Positions 1 through 6,224 of a stretch of DNA of 7,985 nt are shown here, piece by piece. Within the stretch, counting starts at the first letter, position 1. Every line of letters begins with the position of its first letter. Made by a program: the position numbers and the translations under genes. The DNA is from Alphaproteobacteria bacterium. Lineage in GTDB: Bacteria > Pseudomonadota > Alphaproteobacteria > RF32 > CAG-239. The notes under the pieces are model-generated. The model saw only the letters and a list, made by a program, of their open reading frames with translations. It did no database searches and had not been told where the DNA came from. The DNA is taken from the NCBI GenBank assembly GCA_017650255.1, contig JAGCFG010000022.1, positions 1-7,985 on the forward strand, given 5' to 3'.

Positions 1-1074
1 GGTGAACATTGTCATTGTGCAGAAAGACCGCAATTATATATAGATTTGCCTTTTGATGCTTATCAAATTCATTTTTTTAATGGAAAATTTATGCCCTTGT
101 ACCCTGCTCTTCCTTTGGGCGTTGAAGTTATGACACTTATGGAGGCAATTATCGACGGGGATGCAAAAAATTATGTCGGTAAGTATATTGATTTGGGAAA
201 ATATCCTTTTGCAGCGCTAAATACTGCCATGTTGGAAGAGGGATTGTTTATAAAAATTGATGCAAATGTTCGGGTGAATAAACCTTTGATGTTGATATAT
301 CATACAAAAACGGAAGAGCATTTTGTCAGCAATATTCGCAATGTTTTTGTTGCAGGAAAAGGTGCTTATGCTGATGTGGTTGAATATTTTTATCACAGCG
401 GACATGATAAAGACTTTTATTTTAATAATATTGTGAATGAGTTCCATCTGGCGGCAGAATCAAAGATTAACCATTATAAAGTGCAGTGCGAATCGTTCAA
501 ATCTGTTCATATTGCGCTCAATTATGTCAGGGTTTTTGAAAATGCTTTTTATAAAAGTTTTTGTTTGCAAAAAGGTGCCGATTTGGGACGCAATGAAACA
601 AAAGTTGAGTTATTGCAGGAAAATGCAAACTCGCAAGTTGATGCGGCATATATTATGAACGGTTGGGCAACGCTTGATACAACGACAGATGTTGAGCATT
701 TGGCACCAAAAACAATATCTGATCAGTTGATAAAGGGTGTTGTCGGCGGAGAGGCCAGAGGAGTTTTTCAGGGGAAAATTCATATTGCTAAAGATTCTCA
801 AGAAACCGAAGGGCATCAACTGCACAGGGCACTTTTGTTGAGCGACGATGCAGAAATTGATGTAAAACCGGAGTTGGAAATTTTTGCTGATAATGTAAAA
901 TGTTCGCACGGAGCAACTTGCGGCGAGCTCGACCAGAACCAGCTTTTTTATATGCGCTCACGCGGTATTGGCGAAAATGAGGCCAAGCAAATTTTGATTG
1001 ATGCTTACCTTTTGGAGGTTATTAATCGTATTGACAACGAACAAATTAAAGAATGGGTATTGTCCAATGTATGA
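1..1074 (+). CDS. sufD: Fe-S cluster assembly scaffold protein SufD (5' partial)
   Basis: SufD is a beta-helix protein of the SufBC2D complex, the cytosolic scaffold on which SUF iron-sulfur clusters are built. The frame is open from base 1 to the TGA at 1072-1074, giving 357 visible residues, so the start lies upstream. A TTG at 46 is only an internal Leu codon. Aligned by eye with E. coli SufD (423 residues), about 65 N-terminal residues are missing. The C-terminal family signature is clear: LEIFADNVKCSHGATCGELD with FYMRSRGI just after it. It carries the conserved Cys (codon 901-903) and His (codon 907-909) that lie at the SufB-SufD interface in E. coli. SufD is distinguished from the related SufB by this tail and by its size. 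sufS follows with an 8-nt overlap, and sufB and sufC are expected upstream. Confidence 0.93.
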   Translation, partial: GEHCHCAERPQLYIDLPFDAYQIHFFNGKFMPLYPALPLGVEVMTLMEAIIDGDAKNYVGKYIDLGKYPFAALNTAMLEEGLFIKIDANVRVNKPLMLIYHTKTEEHFVSNIRNVFVAGKGAYADVVEYFYHSGHDKDFYFNNIVNEFHLAAESKINHYKVQCESFKSVHIALNYVRVFENAFYKSFCLQKGADLGRNETKVELLQENANSQVDAAYIMNGWATLDTTTDVEHLAPKTISDQLIKGVVGGEARGVFQGKIHIAKDSQETEGHQLHRALLLSDDAEIDVKPELEIFADNVKCSHGATCGELDQNQLFYMRSRGIGENEAKQILIDAYLLEVINRIDNEQIKEWVLSNV

Positions 1075-2287
1075 TGTAGAAAAAATTCGCGCTGATTTTC
1101 CTATTTTGAACCAAAAAATTAATGGTAAACGAAACACTTTTTTGGACACGGCAGCCTCGGCGCAAAAACCTCAGTCCGTTATTGATACTATGATTGATAT
1201 GTATACAAAGACTTATGCCAATGTGCACAGAGGAAGTTATTATCTGTCAGAGATGGCAACTGAGGCTTATGAAAATGCCAGAAACATTGTTAAAAATTTT
1301 ATCAATGCAAAAAGTGAGAAAGAAATTGTTTTTACCCGTTCGGCAACCGAGGGGATGAACCTTGTGGCAGCTTCTTGGGGAATGAATAATCTTGGCAAGG
1401 GAGATGAAGTTTTGCTCTCCGAGGCAGAACATCACGGCAATTTGGTACCTTGGCAAAACACTTGTGAAAAAACCGGTGCGGTTTTGAGATTTTTTAAGGT
1501 TAATGATGACGGTAGTTTTGATATTGAAAATTTTTACAAACTACTTAACCCGAAAGTCAAGATGGTTGCCGTTACTGGAATGTCAAATATTTTGGGAACA
1601 GTTTTTCCCATAAAAGAAATTGCTAATGCTGCACATTTAGCCGGTGCTCTGTGTATGGTTGATGCTTGTCAAAGTATTGTCCATACGAAAACAGATGTAC
1701 AGGATATCGGGTGTGATTTTATGGCCTTTTCGGGACACAAATTATATGGGCCGAGCGGGATTGGTGGTCTTTACGGGCGATATGAGCTACTATCCCAGAT
1801 GCCTCCATATCAGTTTGGCGGCGATATGATTGAAAATGTTACTTATGAAAAAACAACTTTTACAACTCCTCCGGCGCGTTTTGAGGCGGGAACACCGGCT
1901 ATTGTTCAGGCAGTCGGGTTCGGGGCTGCATTGCAATATTTGCAGGCATTAGGCATGGAAAATGTTAAGGCTCATGAGGAAGAGTTAATTGAGTATACTA
2001 ATAAACGGTTGTCGGAAATTCCTGAGCTGAAAATTGTAGGAACGGCGCCGGATAAGGGCGGTGTTTTCTCTTTTGCATTGGGAAACATACACCCTCAGGA
2101 TGTGGCATTTATTATGGATAAGGAAGGTGTTTCAATCAGAACAGGGCATCATTGCGCTCAACCGATTGTCAACCGTATGGGATATTCTTCTTTGGCAAGA
2201 GCATCTTTGGGATTGTATACAAATTTTGAAGATATTGATTGTTTTGTAAATGCTTTGAAAAAAGCGAGGACATTTTTTGACAGGTAA
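1067..2287 (+). CDS. sufS: cysteine desulfurase SufS
   Basis: SufS is a PLP-dependent enzyme that removes sulfur from L-cysteine, leaving alanine and an enzyme persulfide that SufE collects for cluster assembly. The product is 406 residues, the same length as E. coli SufS. Visible landmarks are H122-H123 in SEAEHHGN, PLP-contacting D199 in VDACQS, the Schiff-base lysine K225 in SGHKLYGPSG, the persulfide Cys C363 in RTGHHCAQP, and substrate-carboxylate R378 in LARASLGLYTN. The RTGHHCAQP loop marks the group II (SufS) class rather than IscS or NifS. I chose the ATG at 1067 because it begins the conserved MYDVEKIRADFP start. A longer in-frame start at 998 would add 23 residues encoded inside sufD. 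There is no clear Shine-Dalgarno site, so translational coupling to sufD, whose stop is at 1072-1074, is likely. Confidence 0.96.
   Translation: MYDVEKIRADFPILNQKINGKRNTFLDTAASAQKPQSVIDTMIDMYTKTYANVHRGSYYLSEMATEAYENARNIVKNFINAKSEKEIVFTRSATEGMNLVAASWGMNNLGKGDEVLLSEAEHHGNLVPWQNTCEKTGAVLRFFKVNDDGSFDIENFYKLLNPKVKMVAVTGMSNILGTVFPIKEIANAAHLAGALCMVDACQSIVHTKTDVQDIGCDFMAFSGHKLYGPSGIGGLYGRYELLSQMPPYQFGGDMIENVTYEKTTFTTPPARFEAGTPAIVQAVGFGAALQYLQALGMENVKAHEEELIEYTNKRLSEIPELKIVGTAPDKGGVFSFALGNIHPQDVAFIMDKEGVSIRTGHHCAQPIVNRMGYSSLARASLGLYTNFEDIDCFVNALKKARTFFDR
2282..2284 (+). promoter_or_regulatory. ribosome binding site deciding the sufT start
   Basis: AGG, overlapping the last codons of sufS, lies 7 nt upstream of the ATG at 2292. 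The alternative in-frame TTG at 2277 has no comparable site, so the ATG is preferred. Confidence 0.5.
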
Positions 2288-2291
2288 AAAG

Positions 2292-2714
2292 ATGGAAAAA
2301 GAAGATAATATAGAAGAAACCGAGGCGAAATTGTTGCAAGCGCTTGCAGCCCAAACACCGGTGGAGGAATATTCGGTAAAAGAAGGCTCTCCCCTCAAAG
2401 AAGGTGAAAAAAAAGCTACTAAGGAACAAATTGTTGAGGCTTTGCGTACAGTTTGCGATCCGGAGATTATGATTAATATATATGACTTGGGTTTGGTTTA
2501 TGAAATCAGACAAATTGACAATGGTGATGTTGAAGTTGATATGACTTTGACCGCACCGACATGTCCTGTCGCCGGCATTTTGCCGAAGCAAGCTGCAGAA
2601 GTTGTTGCCGCTCTTGATGGAGTTGGGGTTGCAACAATAAATTTGGTATGGGAGCCGGCTTGGTCGCCTGAGCGTTTGACCGAAGAAGCCAAAGCAATTT
2701 TAGAGATGTATTAA
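2292..2714 (+). CDS. sufT: SufT-like DUF59 (MIP18-family) Fe-S assembly protein
   Basis: This is a MIP18/DUF59 family protein of the type found at the end of many SUF operons. Such proteins are accessory factors in Fe-S cluster maturation or delivery, with no known enzymatic activity. The 140-residue product has a charged, Glu/Lys-rich N-terminal region (about residues 1-42). The DUF59 domain follows, with DPEIMINIYDLGLVY (56-70), TAPTCPVAG containing the conserved Cys91, and the SUF-type C-terminus WEPAWSPERLTEEAK (120-134). It starts 4 nt after the sufS stop, so it is almost certainly in the same transcript. The C-terminal signature favours the SUF-associated subgroup over the PaaD or Mrp-linked DUF59 proteins. 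Its last 15 nt overlap the 3' end of the convergent M20 gene. Confidence 0.88.
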   Translation: MEKEDNIEETEAKLLQALAAQTPVEEYSVKEGSPLKEGEKKATKEQIVEALRTVCDPEIMINIYDLGLVYEIRQIDNGDVEVDMTLTAPTCPVAGILPKQAAEVVAALDGVGVATINLVWEPAWSPERLTEEAKAILEMY

Positions 2715-3788
2715 TTCATCTATAAAAAATTTTTGAATTTTTGACAGCAATAAGATTGATTCAATTTCCGCAAATTCATTGTCGGCGTGCATGTTGGCGC
2801 CGTTGATGCCGTGCATTATTATTACGGAACTATCCGCAAACATTCTGGAATCGGTCGCTCCGCAAGAAGTTGTTATATTAATTTTTTTACCGATGATATT
2901 TTCTGCAATTTTGAGATATTGCCTTATATACAAATTGTCGGCATTCATATATACTCCTTGACTGGAGAGTAATATCTTGTAATCACAATTTGTTTTTGCG
3001 CAGATATTTTGCAATATGTTTTCGAGTTTTTCCAAGCTGGTATTTTCTGTCAAACGAAAGTTTAGCCTTGCCTCGGCAGAAGCCGGAACAACATTGTAGG
3101 TCGTCGGCGAATTTAGTGCAGTAACAACCATTGTATCCACCCAATCGGAAGCCGGTTTTTGCTCTAAAGGTGGAAAATATTTTTCCAACTCGTTGATTGC
3201 AGATATAACTTTTCTGATAGCATTTTCGCCTTGCCATGGTTTGGAACTGTGAGCATTTTTGCCTTTGGCAAGCAGTTCAACACTGACCGGATGCTTATAT
3301 TTTTCTACCAAATTATACAAATCTCCGGCATCGGGATCCAATACTATTTTTGCTTTTATATTATTTAATTTTTGCAAATTTCTCATGCCGTTTGAGGTAG
3401 TTTCTTCGTCTGTAGTGATAAGAACACCAAAGCTAATTTTTTTGCCGATAGTATATCTTAGAGTGTCCAAACACACAGCAACAGAAGATTTCATATCAAG
3501 ACTGCCGCGCGCAAACAATTTCCCGCTATCAATTTTGGGAATAAACATATCATCTTGCGCAGGAACAACATCAAGATGGCCGATTGCCAAAACATCAAAG
3601 TCATAGCTCTTACAATTTGACAGCAATAAAACCGGAGAAGCATTGTCAAAATTCCATTCATTAATGAAAATTCCATTTTCGGTAAAATTGTTTTTTATCC
3701 ATTGCACTATTTGTTTGATTGCATTTTCGTTGCCGGAAATGCTTTTGATTTTGAGCATTTCTATAATATTATCGAGAAGCTGAGACAT
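2700..3788 (-). CDS. M20-family metallohydrolase (ArgE/DapE-like deacylase or peptidase)
   Basis: This is a predicted cytoplasmic di-zinc amidohydrolase of the M20 family, which includes acetylornithine deacetylase, succinyl-diaminopimelate desuccinylase and several dipeptidases. The substrate cannot be read from sequence. In the 362-residue product the metal and catalytic positions are present: H71 and D73 in GHLDVVP, bridging D98 in GSLDMK, the Glu pair E128-E129 in TTDEET, D151 or D153 in VLDPDAGD, H180 of the lid domain in GKNAHSS, and the last His H334 in ANMHADNE. GATDSRMF (310-317) resembles the substrate-carboxylate-binding segment of DapE. No signal peptide is visible. The ATG at 3788 was chosen; a TTG at 3803 would add five residues. 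The gene begins inside the acetyltransferase gene with a 20-nt overlap, so the two are very probably co-translated. It ends inside sufT on the opposite strand. Confidence 0.85.
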   Translation of the reverse strand: MSQLLDNIIEMLKIKSISGNENAIKQIVQWIKNNFTENGIFINEWNFDNASPVLLLSNCKSYDFDVLAIGHLDVVPAQDDMFIPKIDSGKLFARGSLDMKSSVAVCLDTLRYTIGKKISFGVLITTDEETTSNGMRNLQKLNNIKAKIVLDPDAGDLYNLVEKYKHPVSVELLAKGKNAHSSKPWQGENAIRKVISAINELEKYFPPLEQKPASDWVDTMVVTALNSPTTYNVVPASAEARLNFRLTENTSLEKLENILQNICAKTNCDYKILLSSQGVYMNADNLYIRQYLKIAENIIGKKINITTSCGATDSRMFADSSVIIMHGINGANMHADNEFAEIESILLLSKIQKFFIDELIHL

Positions 3789-4497
3789 TTTTTTGACCGA
3801 CAAGAGAAGTCTTTGAGTGTTTGGATTGTTTTAGCTTTATGCATTTTATTGCATTTTCTATTGTTGTATGAGCAATTTCTACATCACTTATGCAAAAATT
3901 TGTTTTGCCGTCCTTTTCGATTATGTGGTCAAAATCTTGTGTTTTGGCAAATGCGGAAAAACCTACGCCACGATAGAATTTTTCGGCATTCGTATTGTGG
4001 GCATTATACTCGATTATTAAACTGTTAAACCCTTGTTGGCGCAATTGCGGGATTGTTCTGCTCAGCAAAAAAGTTCCCAATCCATGGTGCTGCAATTCCG
4101 GTTCAAGGTAAATTTGATTCACTATTAAGGTTTTATCATCAAGTTTTACATCGCGGGTAAATTCAAGTTTTCTGACCCAACCGAACTCATAACCGTCGAG
4201 GTAGCCTTTTTCAACGTCACGTGACTGGTTGTTTTGCGGATTTTTGTAATATTCTGGCACTTGAGAGTATCTGACAAAGCCGACAGGTTTGTCATTTACG
4301 TTCAAAACAGCCACACACGATTCGCTGTCTTCGGCCATATTCCATAGCTTACGCAGGAAATAACTTTTGGTATAAAGTTTCATTTCTTCATCTGTTTTGT
4401 ACTGACGTGACAGTTCGTTGTATGAACGCATATAAGCTTCTGCCAATGGCAAAATTTGGCTTAGTTTAGGTTCCAAATTTTTTATTGAAATTTTCAT
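3769..4497 (-). CDS. GNAT-family N-acetyltransferase
   Basis: This is a predicted acetyl-CoA-dependent N-acyltransferase of unknown substrate, 242 residues long. The GNAT core is in the second half. A beta strand LIVNQIYLEP is followed by the acetyl-CoA pyrophosphate loop QHHGLG (136-141), then the helix TFLLSRTIPQLRQQG, then IIEYNAHNTNAEKFYRGVGF (161-180), the usual motif B region. Residues 1-110 form a longer than usual N-terminal half, and the C-terminal 20 residues are basic and Ser-rich. The ATG at 4497 is preferred because GAGGA lies 5 nt upstream. An in-frame ATG at 4527 falls inside the predicted -10 box, and one at 4512 has no ribosome site. The M20 gene overlaps the 3' end, so acetylation and deacylation of one compound is a possible but unproven theme. 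Confidence 0.82.
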   Translation of the reverse strand: MKISIKNLEPKLSQILPLAEAYMRSYNELSRQYKTDEEMKLYTKSYFLRKLWNMAEDSESCVAVLNVNDKPVGFVRYSQVPEYYKNPQNNQSRDVEKGYLDGYEFGWVRKLEFTRDVKLDDKTLIVNQIYLEPELQHHGLGTFLLSRTIPQLRQQGFNSLIIEYNAHNTNAEKFYRGVGFSAFAKTQDFDHIIEKDGKTNFCISDVEIAHTTIENAIKCIKLKQSKHSKTSLVGQKNVSASR

Positions 4498-4502
4498 TTT
4501 TG

Positions 4503-4507
4503 TCCTC
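4503..4507 (-). promoter_or_regulatory. ribosome binding site deciding the GNAT start
   Basis: GAGGA on the minus strand, 5 nt before the ATG at 4497. It supports this start over the two further upstream ATGs in the same frame. Confidence 0.7.
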
Positions 4508-4526
4508 AACATTAGATTATGCCGCA

Positions 4527-4555
4527 TATATATCTTTTTTGTTTGAACAAGTCAA
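4527..4555 (-). promoter_or_regulatory. sigma70-type promoter for the GNAT-M20 pair
   Basis: On the minus strand, TTGACT (4555-4550, five of six matches to TTGACA) is separated by exactly 17 nt from TATATA (4532-4527, four of six matches to TATAAT). The predicted transcription start near 4520 would give a leader of roughly 20 nt before the ATG at 4497, with room for the GAGGA ribosome site. This is a consensus match by eye only. Confidence 0.55.
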
Positions 4556-4556
4556 A
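4542..4556. promoter_or_regulatory. inverted repeat over the -35 box, candidate operator
   Basis: TTTGA-ACAAG-TCAAA is a perfect 5-bp inverted repeat with a 5-nt centre. It covers the -35 element of the minus-strand promoter, a position where a repressor would block RNA polymerase. The repeat is short and AT-rich, so it could arise by chance, and no regulator gene is present in the window to pair with it. Confidence 0.25.
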
Positions 4557-4602
4557 TACTTTAATAAAAAACAATGGACTTTAATAATAATGGTGCTACA
4601 AA
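4543..4602 (+). promoter_or_regulatory. probable promoter region for the sufE-sucC-sucD-comF operon (not resolved)
   Basis: sufE is the first gene of the plus-strand run and faces away from the GNAT gene, so a promoter is expected in this 122-nt gap. Two weak candidates are visible: TTGAAC (4543-4548) with TAAAAA (4565-4570) at 16-nt spacing, and TGGACT (4575-4580) with TACAAA (4597-4602) at 16-nt spacing and a TG one base before the -10. The second would leave a leader of only about 11 nt. Neither is convincing on its own. Confidence 0.25.
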
Positions 4603-4619
4603 TGTTTTAAGAGGTAAAA

Positions 4620-5021
4620 ATGCAGATACAAGAATTGATAGAAAATTTTGAATTGCTTGATGATTGGGAAGATAAGTACCGTTATTTGATTGATTTGGGA
4701 GAGAAATTGCCTGCCTTTCCTCAACAGTTTAGAACGGAGGAATGGAAAATCAGCGGTTGCCAATCGCAGGTTTGGTTGGTTCCAGATTTTTCACAAGAAA
4801 ATAAAATAACCTTCCTCGGAGACAGCGATGCTTCTATTGTCAAAGGTTTGATGTTTGTTGTTTTGTGCATTTTCGGCAATCAATCCCCACAGGTGATAAA
4901 AGATATTGATGTAACGGATATATTTGCTAAAATTGGTTTGGAAGAGCATTTGTCCCCCAGCAGAAGAAACGGGCTTAATGCAATGGTCGCAAAAATTAAA
5001 GAATATGCCCAAAACAGATGA
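4620..5021 (+). CDS. sufE: sulfur acceptor protein SufE
   Basis: SufE takes persulfide sulfur from the SufS active site onto its own cysteine, stimulates desulfurase activity and passes sulfur to the SufBCD scaffold. The 133-residue product matches the usual SufE length (138 in E. coli). It shows WKISGCQSQVW with acceptor Cys47 (E. coli Cys51) and the C-terminal family signature HLSPSRRNGLNAMV (110-123). The start at 4620 has AAGAGG 5 nt upstream. The gene sits about 1.9 kb from the sufDST run, on the far side of a minus-strand gene pair, and only 9 nt before sucC, whose ribosome site GAGAG overlaps the sufE stop. The matching SufS is in this same window, so this is very likely its partner despite the separation. 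CsdE is the close paralogue that cannot be fully excluded. Confidence 0.93.
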   Translation: MQIQELIENFELLDDWEDKYRYLIDLGEKLPAFPQQFRTEEWKISGCQSQVWLVPDFSQENKITFLGDSDASIVKGLMFVVLCIFGNQSPQVIKDIDVTDIFAKIGLEEHLSPSRRNGLNAMVAKIKEYAQNR

Positions 5022-5030
5022 GAGAAAAAT

Positions 5031-6224
5031 ATGAACATCCATGAATATCAGGCAAAAAAACTTCTGAATAATAACGGAATATTTATTCCAAAAGGGCAAA
5101 TTGCGTACACTCCATTGGAGGCTCAAACGGTTGCAAAGAAAATTTCTCGCAAGGGGCCGTGGATTTTGAAAGCACAAATACATGCCGGAGCGAGAAGCAA
5201 AGGTCATTTTACTGAAAAAAATGCCGGTTTAGGCAGCGGTATAAGATTTGTTGAAAATCTTGAAGATGTTTATAAAAATGCAGGACAAATGCTCGGAGCA
5301 ACTTTGGTTACCCCACAAGCAACGCAGGGTAACTATGTCAGCCGTATTTATGTTGAAGAGTTTATGAAAATCAAGCAGAGTTTTTATCTGGGAATGGGGA
5401 TTGATCGGACATCTGCTTCGATTGTTCTTTTAGCGGCAAATACCAGTAATGAGGATATTGAAAAAATTGTTTCGGACTCTCCAGAAAAAATTTTTCGATC
5501 TCCTGTCGGCAGGCGCGGTCCTACAAAAAATCAGTCATTAAAAGTAGCAAATTTTTTGGAGTTAAATTCTCAAGCTACAGAGAATTTTCATAAGTTTGTT
5601 ATGGGGATGTTCAAAACTTTTATCAATAATGATGCTATTATGGTTGAGATAAATCCTGCGGGAGTGTTATCCGGAGGAGAAATTGTTGCCTTGGATGCCA
5701 AAATAATACTCGATGATAAAGCGTTATTCAGACATCCAGATAATTTACCATTACGGGATAATGACAATCTTTTGCCTGCGGTAATAAAAGCTTCTCGCTA
5801 TGGTTTTTCGTATGTTGAATATGGCGGCAATATCGGTTGTATTGTTAACGGCGAAGGTCTTGCTTGGGCAATGAAGGGACTTAATGCTAAGGGTTTTGAT
5901 ATCGGTTGTTCTTTGAATGTAAAGGGTGGTGTCGACAGAGACAAAATTGCCGCCGGCATAAAGATTATTGCATCCAACCCAAGGATTGATGGTATAATTA
6001 TTAATATTTTTGGTGGTTTTTTACGCTGTGATTTGATTGCTGACGGGATTATCGATGCGGCGGCAGAAGTCGGATTGAATATTCCCATGGTCGTGCGTTT
6101 TGAGGGTACAAATCGCTCAAAAGCGGTAGAAATTTTGAAAAATTCCGCTCTTCCTTTGACCATGGCGGAAAGCACAAGCGATGCAATGGAAAAAATTGTA
6201 AAAGCCATAAAGGAGAACATGTAA
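5031..6224 (+). CDS. sucC: succinate-CoA ligase-type beta subunit, diverged active-site loop
   Basis: This is the beta (ATP-grasp) subunit of a succinyl-CoA synthetase-type ligase, which normally makes ATP or GTP from succinyl-CoA in the TCA cycle. The 397-residue product starts with the family's MNIHEYQAKKLL. It keeps nucleotide-site K47, the Mg ligands N208 in VEINP and D222 in ALDAK, and the C-terminal ligase domain with NIGCIVNG (267-274) and NIFGGFLRCDLIADG (325-339). Oddities against E. coli SucC: the glycine-rich loop after H51 reads HAGARSKG and then gains about ten residues (to about 70) in place of GGRGKAGG; LDGNIGC becomes YGGNIGC; and LDVGGGA becomes LNVKGGV (295-301). The HAGAR spelling recalls malate-CoA ligase MtkA, but the rest of that loop does not. 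sucD follows with the stop and start sharing one base. The family is certain; the substrate and activity are not. Confidence 0.88.
   Translation: MNIHEYQAKKLLNNNGIFIPKGQIAYTPLEAQTVAKKISRKGPWILKAQIHAGARSKGHFTEKNAGLGSGIRFVENLEDVYKNAGQMLGATLVTPQATQGNYVSRIYVEEFMKIKQSFYLGMGIDRTSASIVLLAANTSNEDIEKIVSDSPEKIFRSPVGRRGPTKNQSLKVANFLELNSQATENFHKFVMGMFKTFINNDAIMVEINPAGVLSGGEIVALDAKIILDDKALFRHPDNLPLRDNDNLLPAVIKASRYGFSYVEYGGNIGCIVNGEGLAWAMKGLNAKGFDIGCSLNVKGGVDRDKIAAGIKIIASNPRIDGIIINIFGGFLRCDLIADGIIDAAAEVGLNIPMVVRFEGTNRSKAVEILKNSALPLTMAESTSDAMEKIVKAIKENM

Noticed and set aside
998..1066. Extended sufS start at 998
   Set aside because: The 23 extra residues are encoded within sufD, match nothing in SufS, and the ATG at 1067 gives exactly the usual 406-residue length.
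2725..2734. AAAAATTTTT palindrome as a terminator after sufT
   Set aside because: It has no GC stem, lies inside the M20 coding sequence, and such runs are common in AT-rich DNA.
4498..4527. GNAT starts at 4527 or 4512
   Set aside because: The ATG at 4527 sits in the predicted -10 box and the one at 4512 has no ribosome site. The ATG at 4497 has GAGGA at 5 nt.
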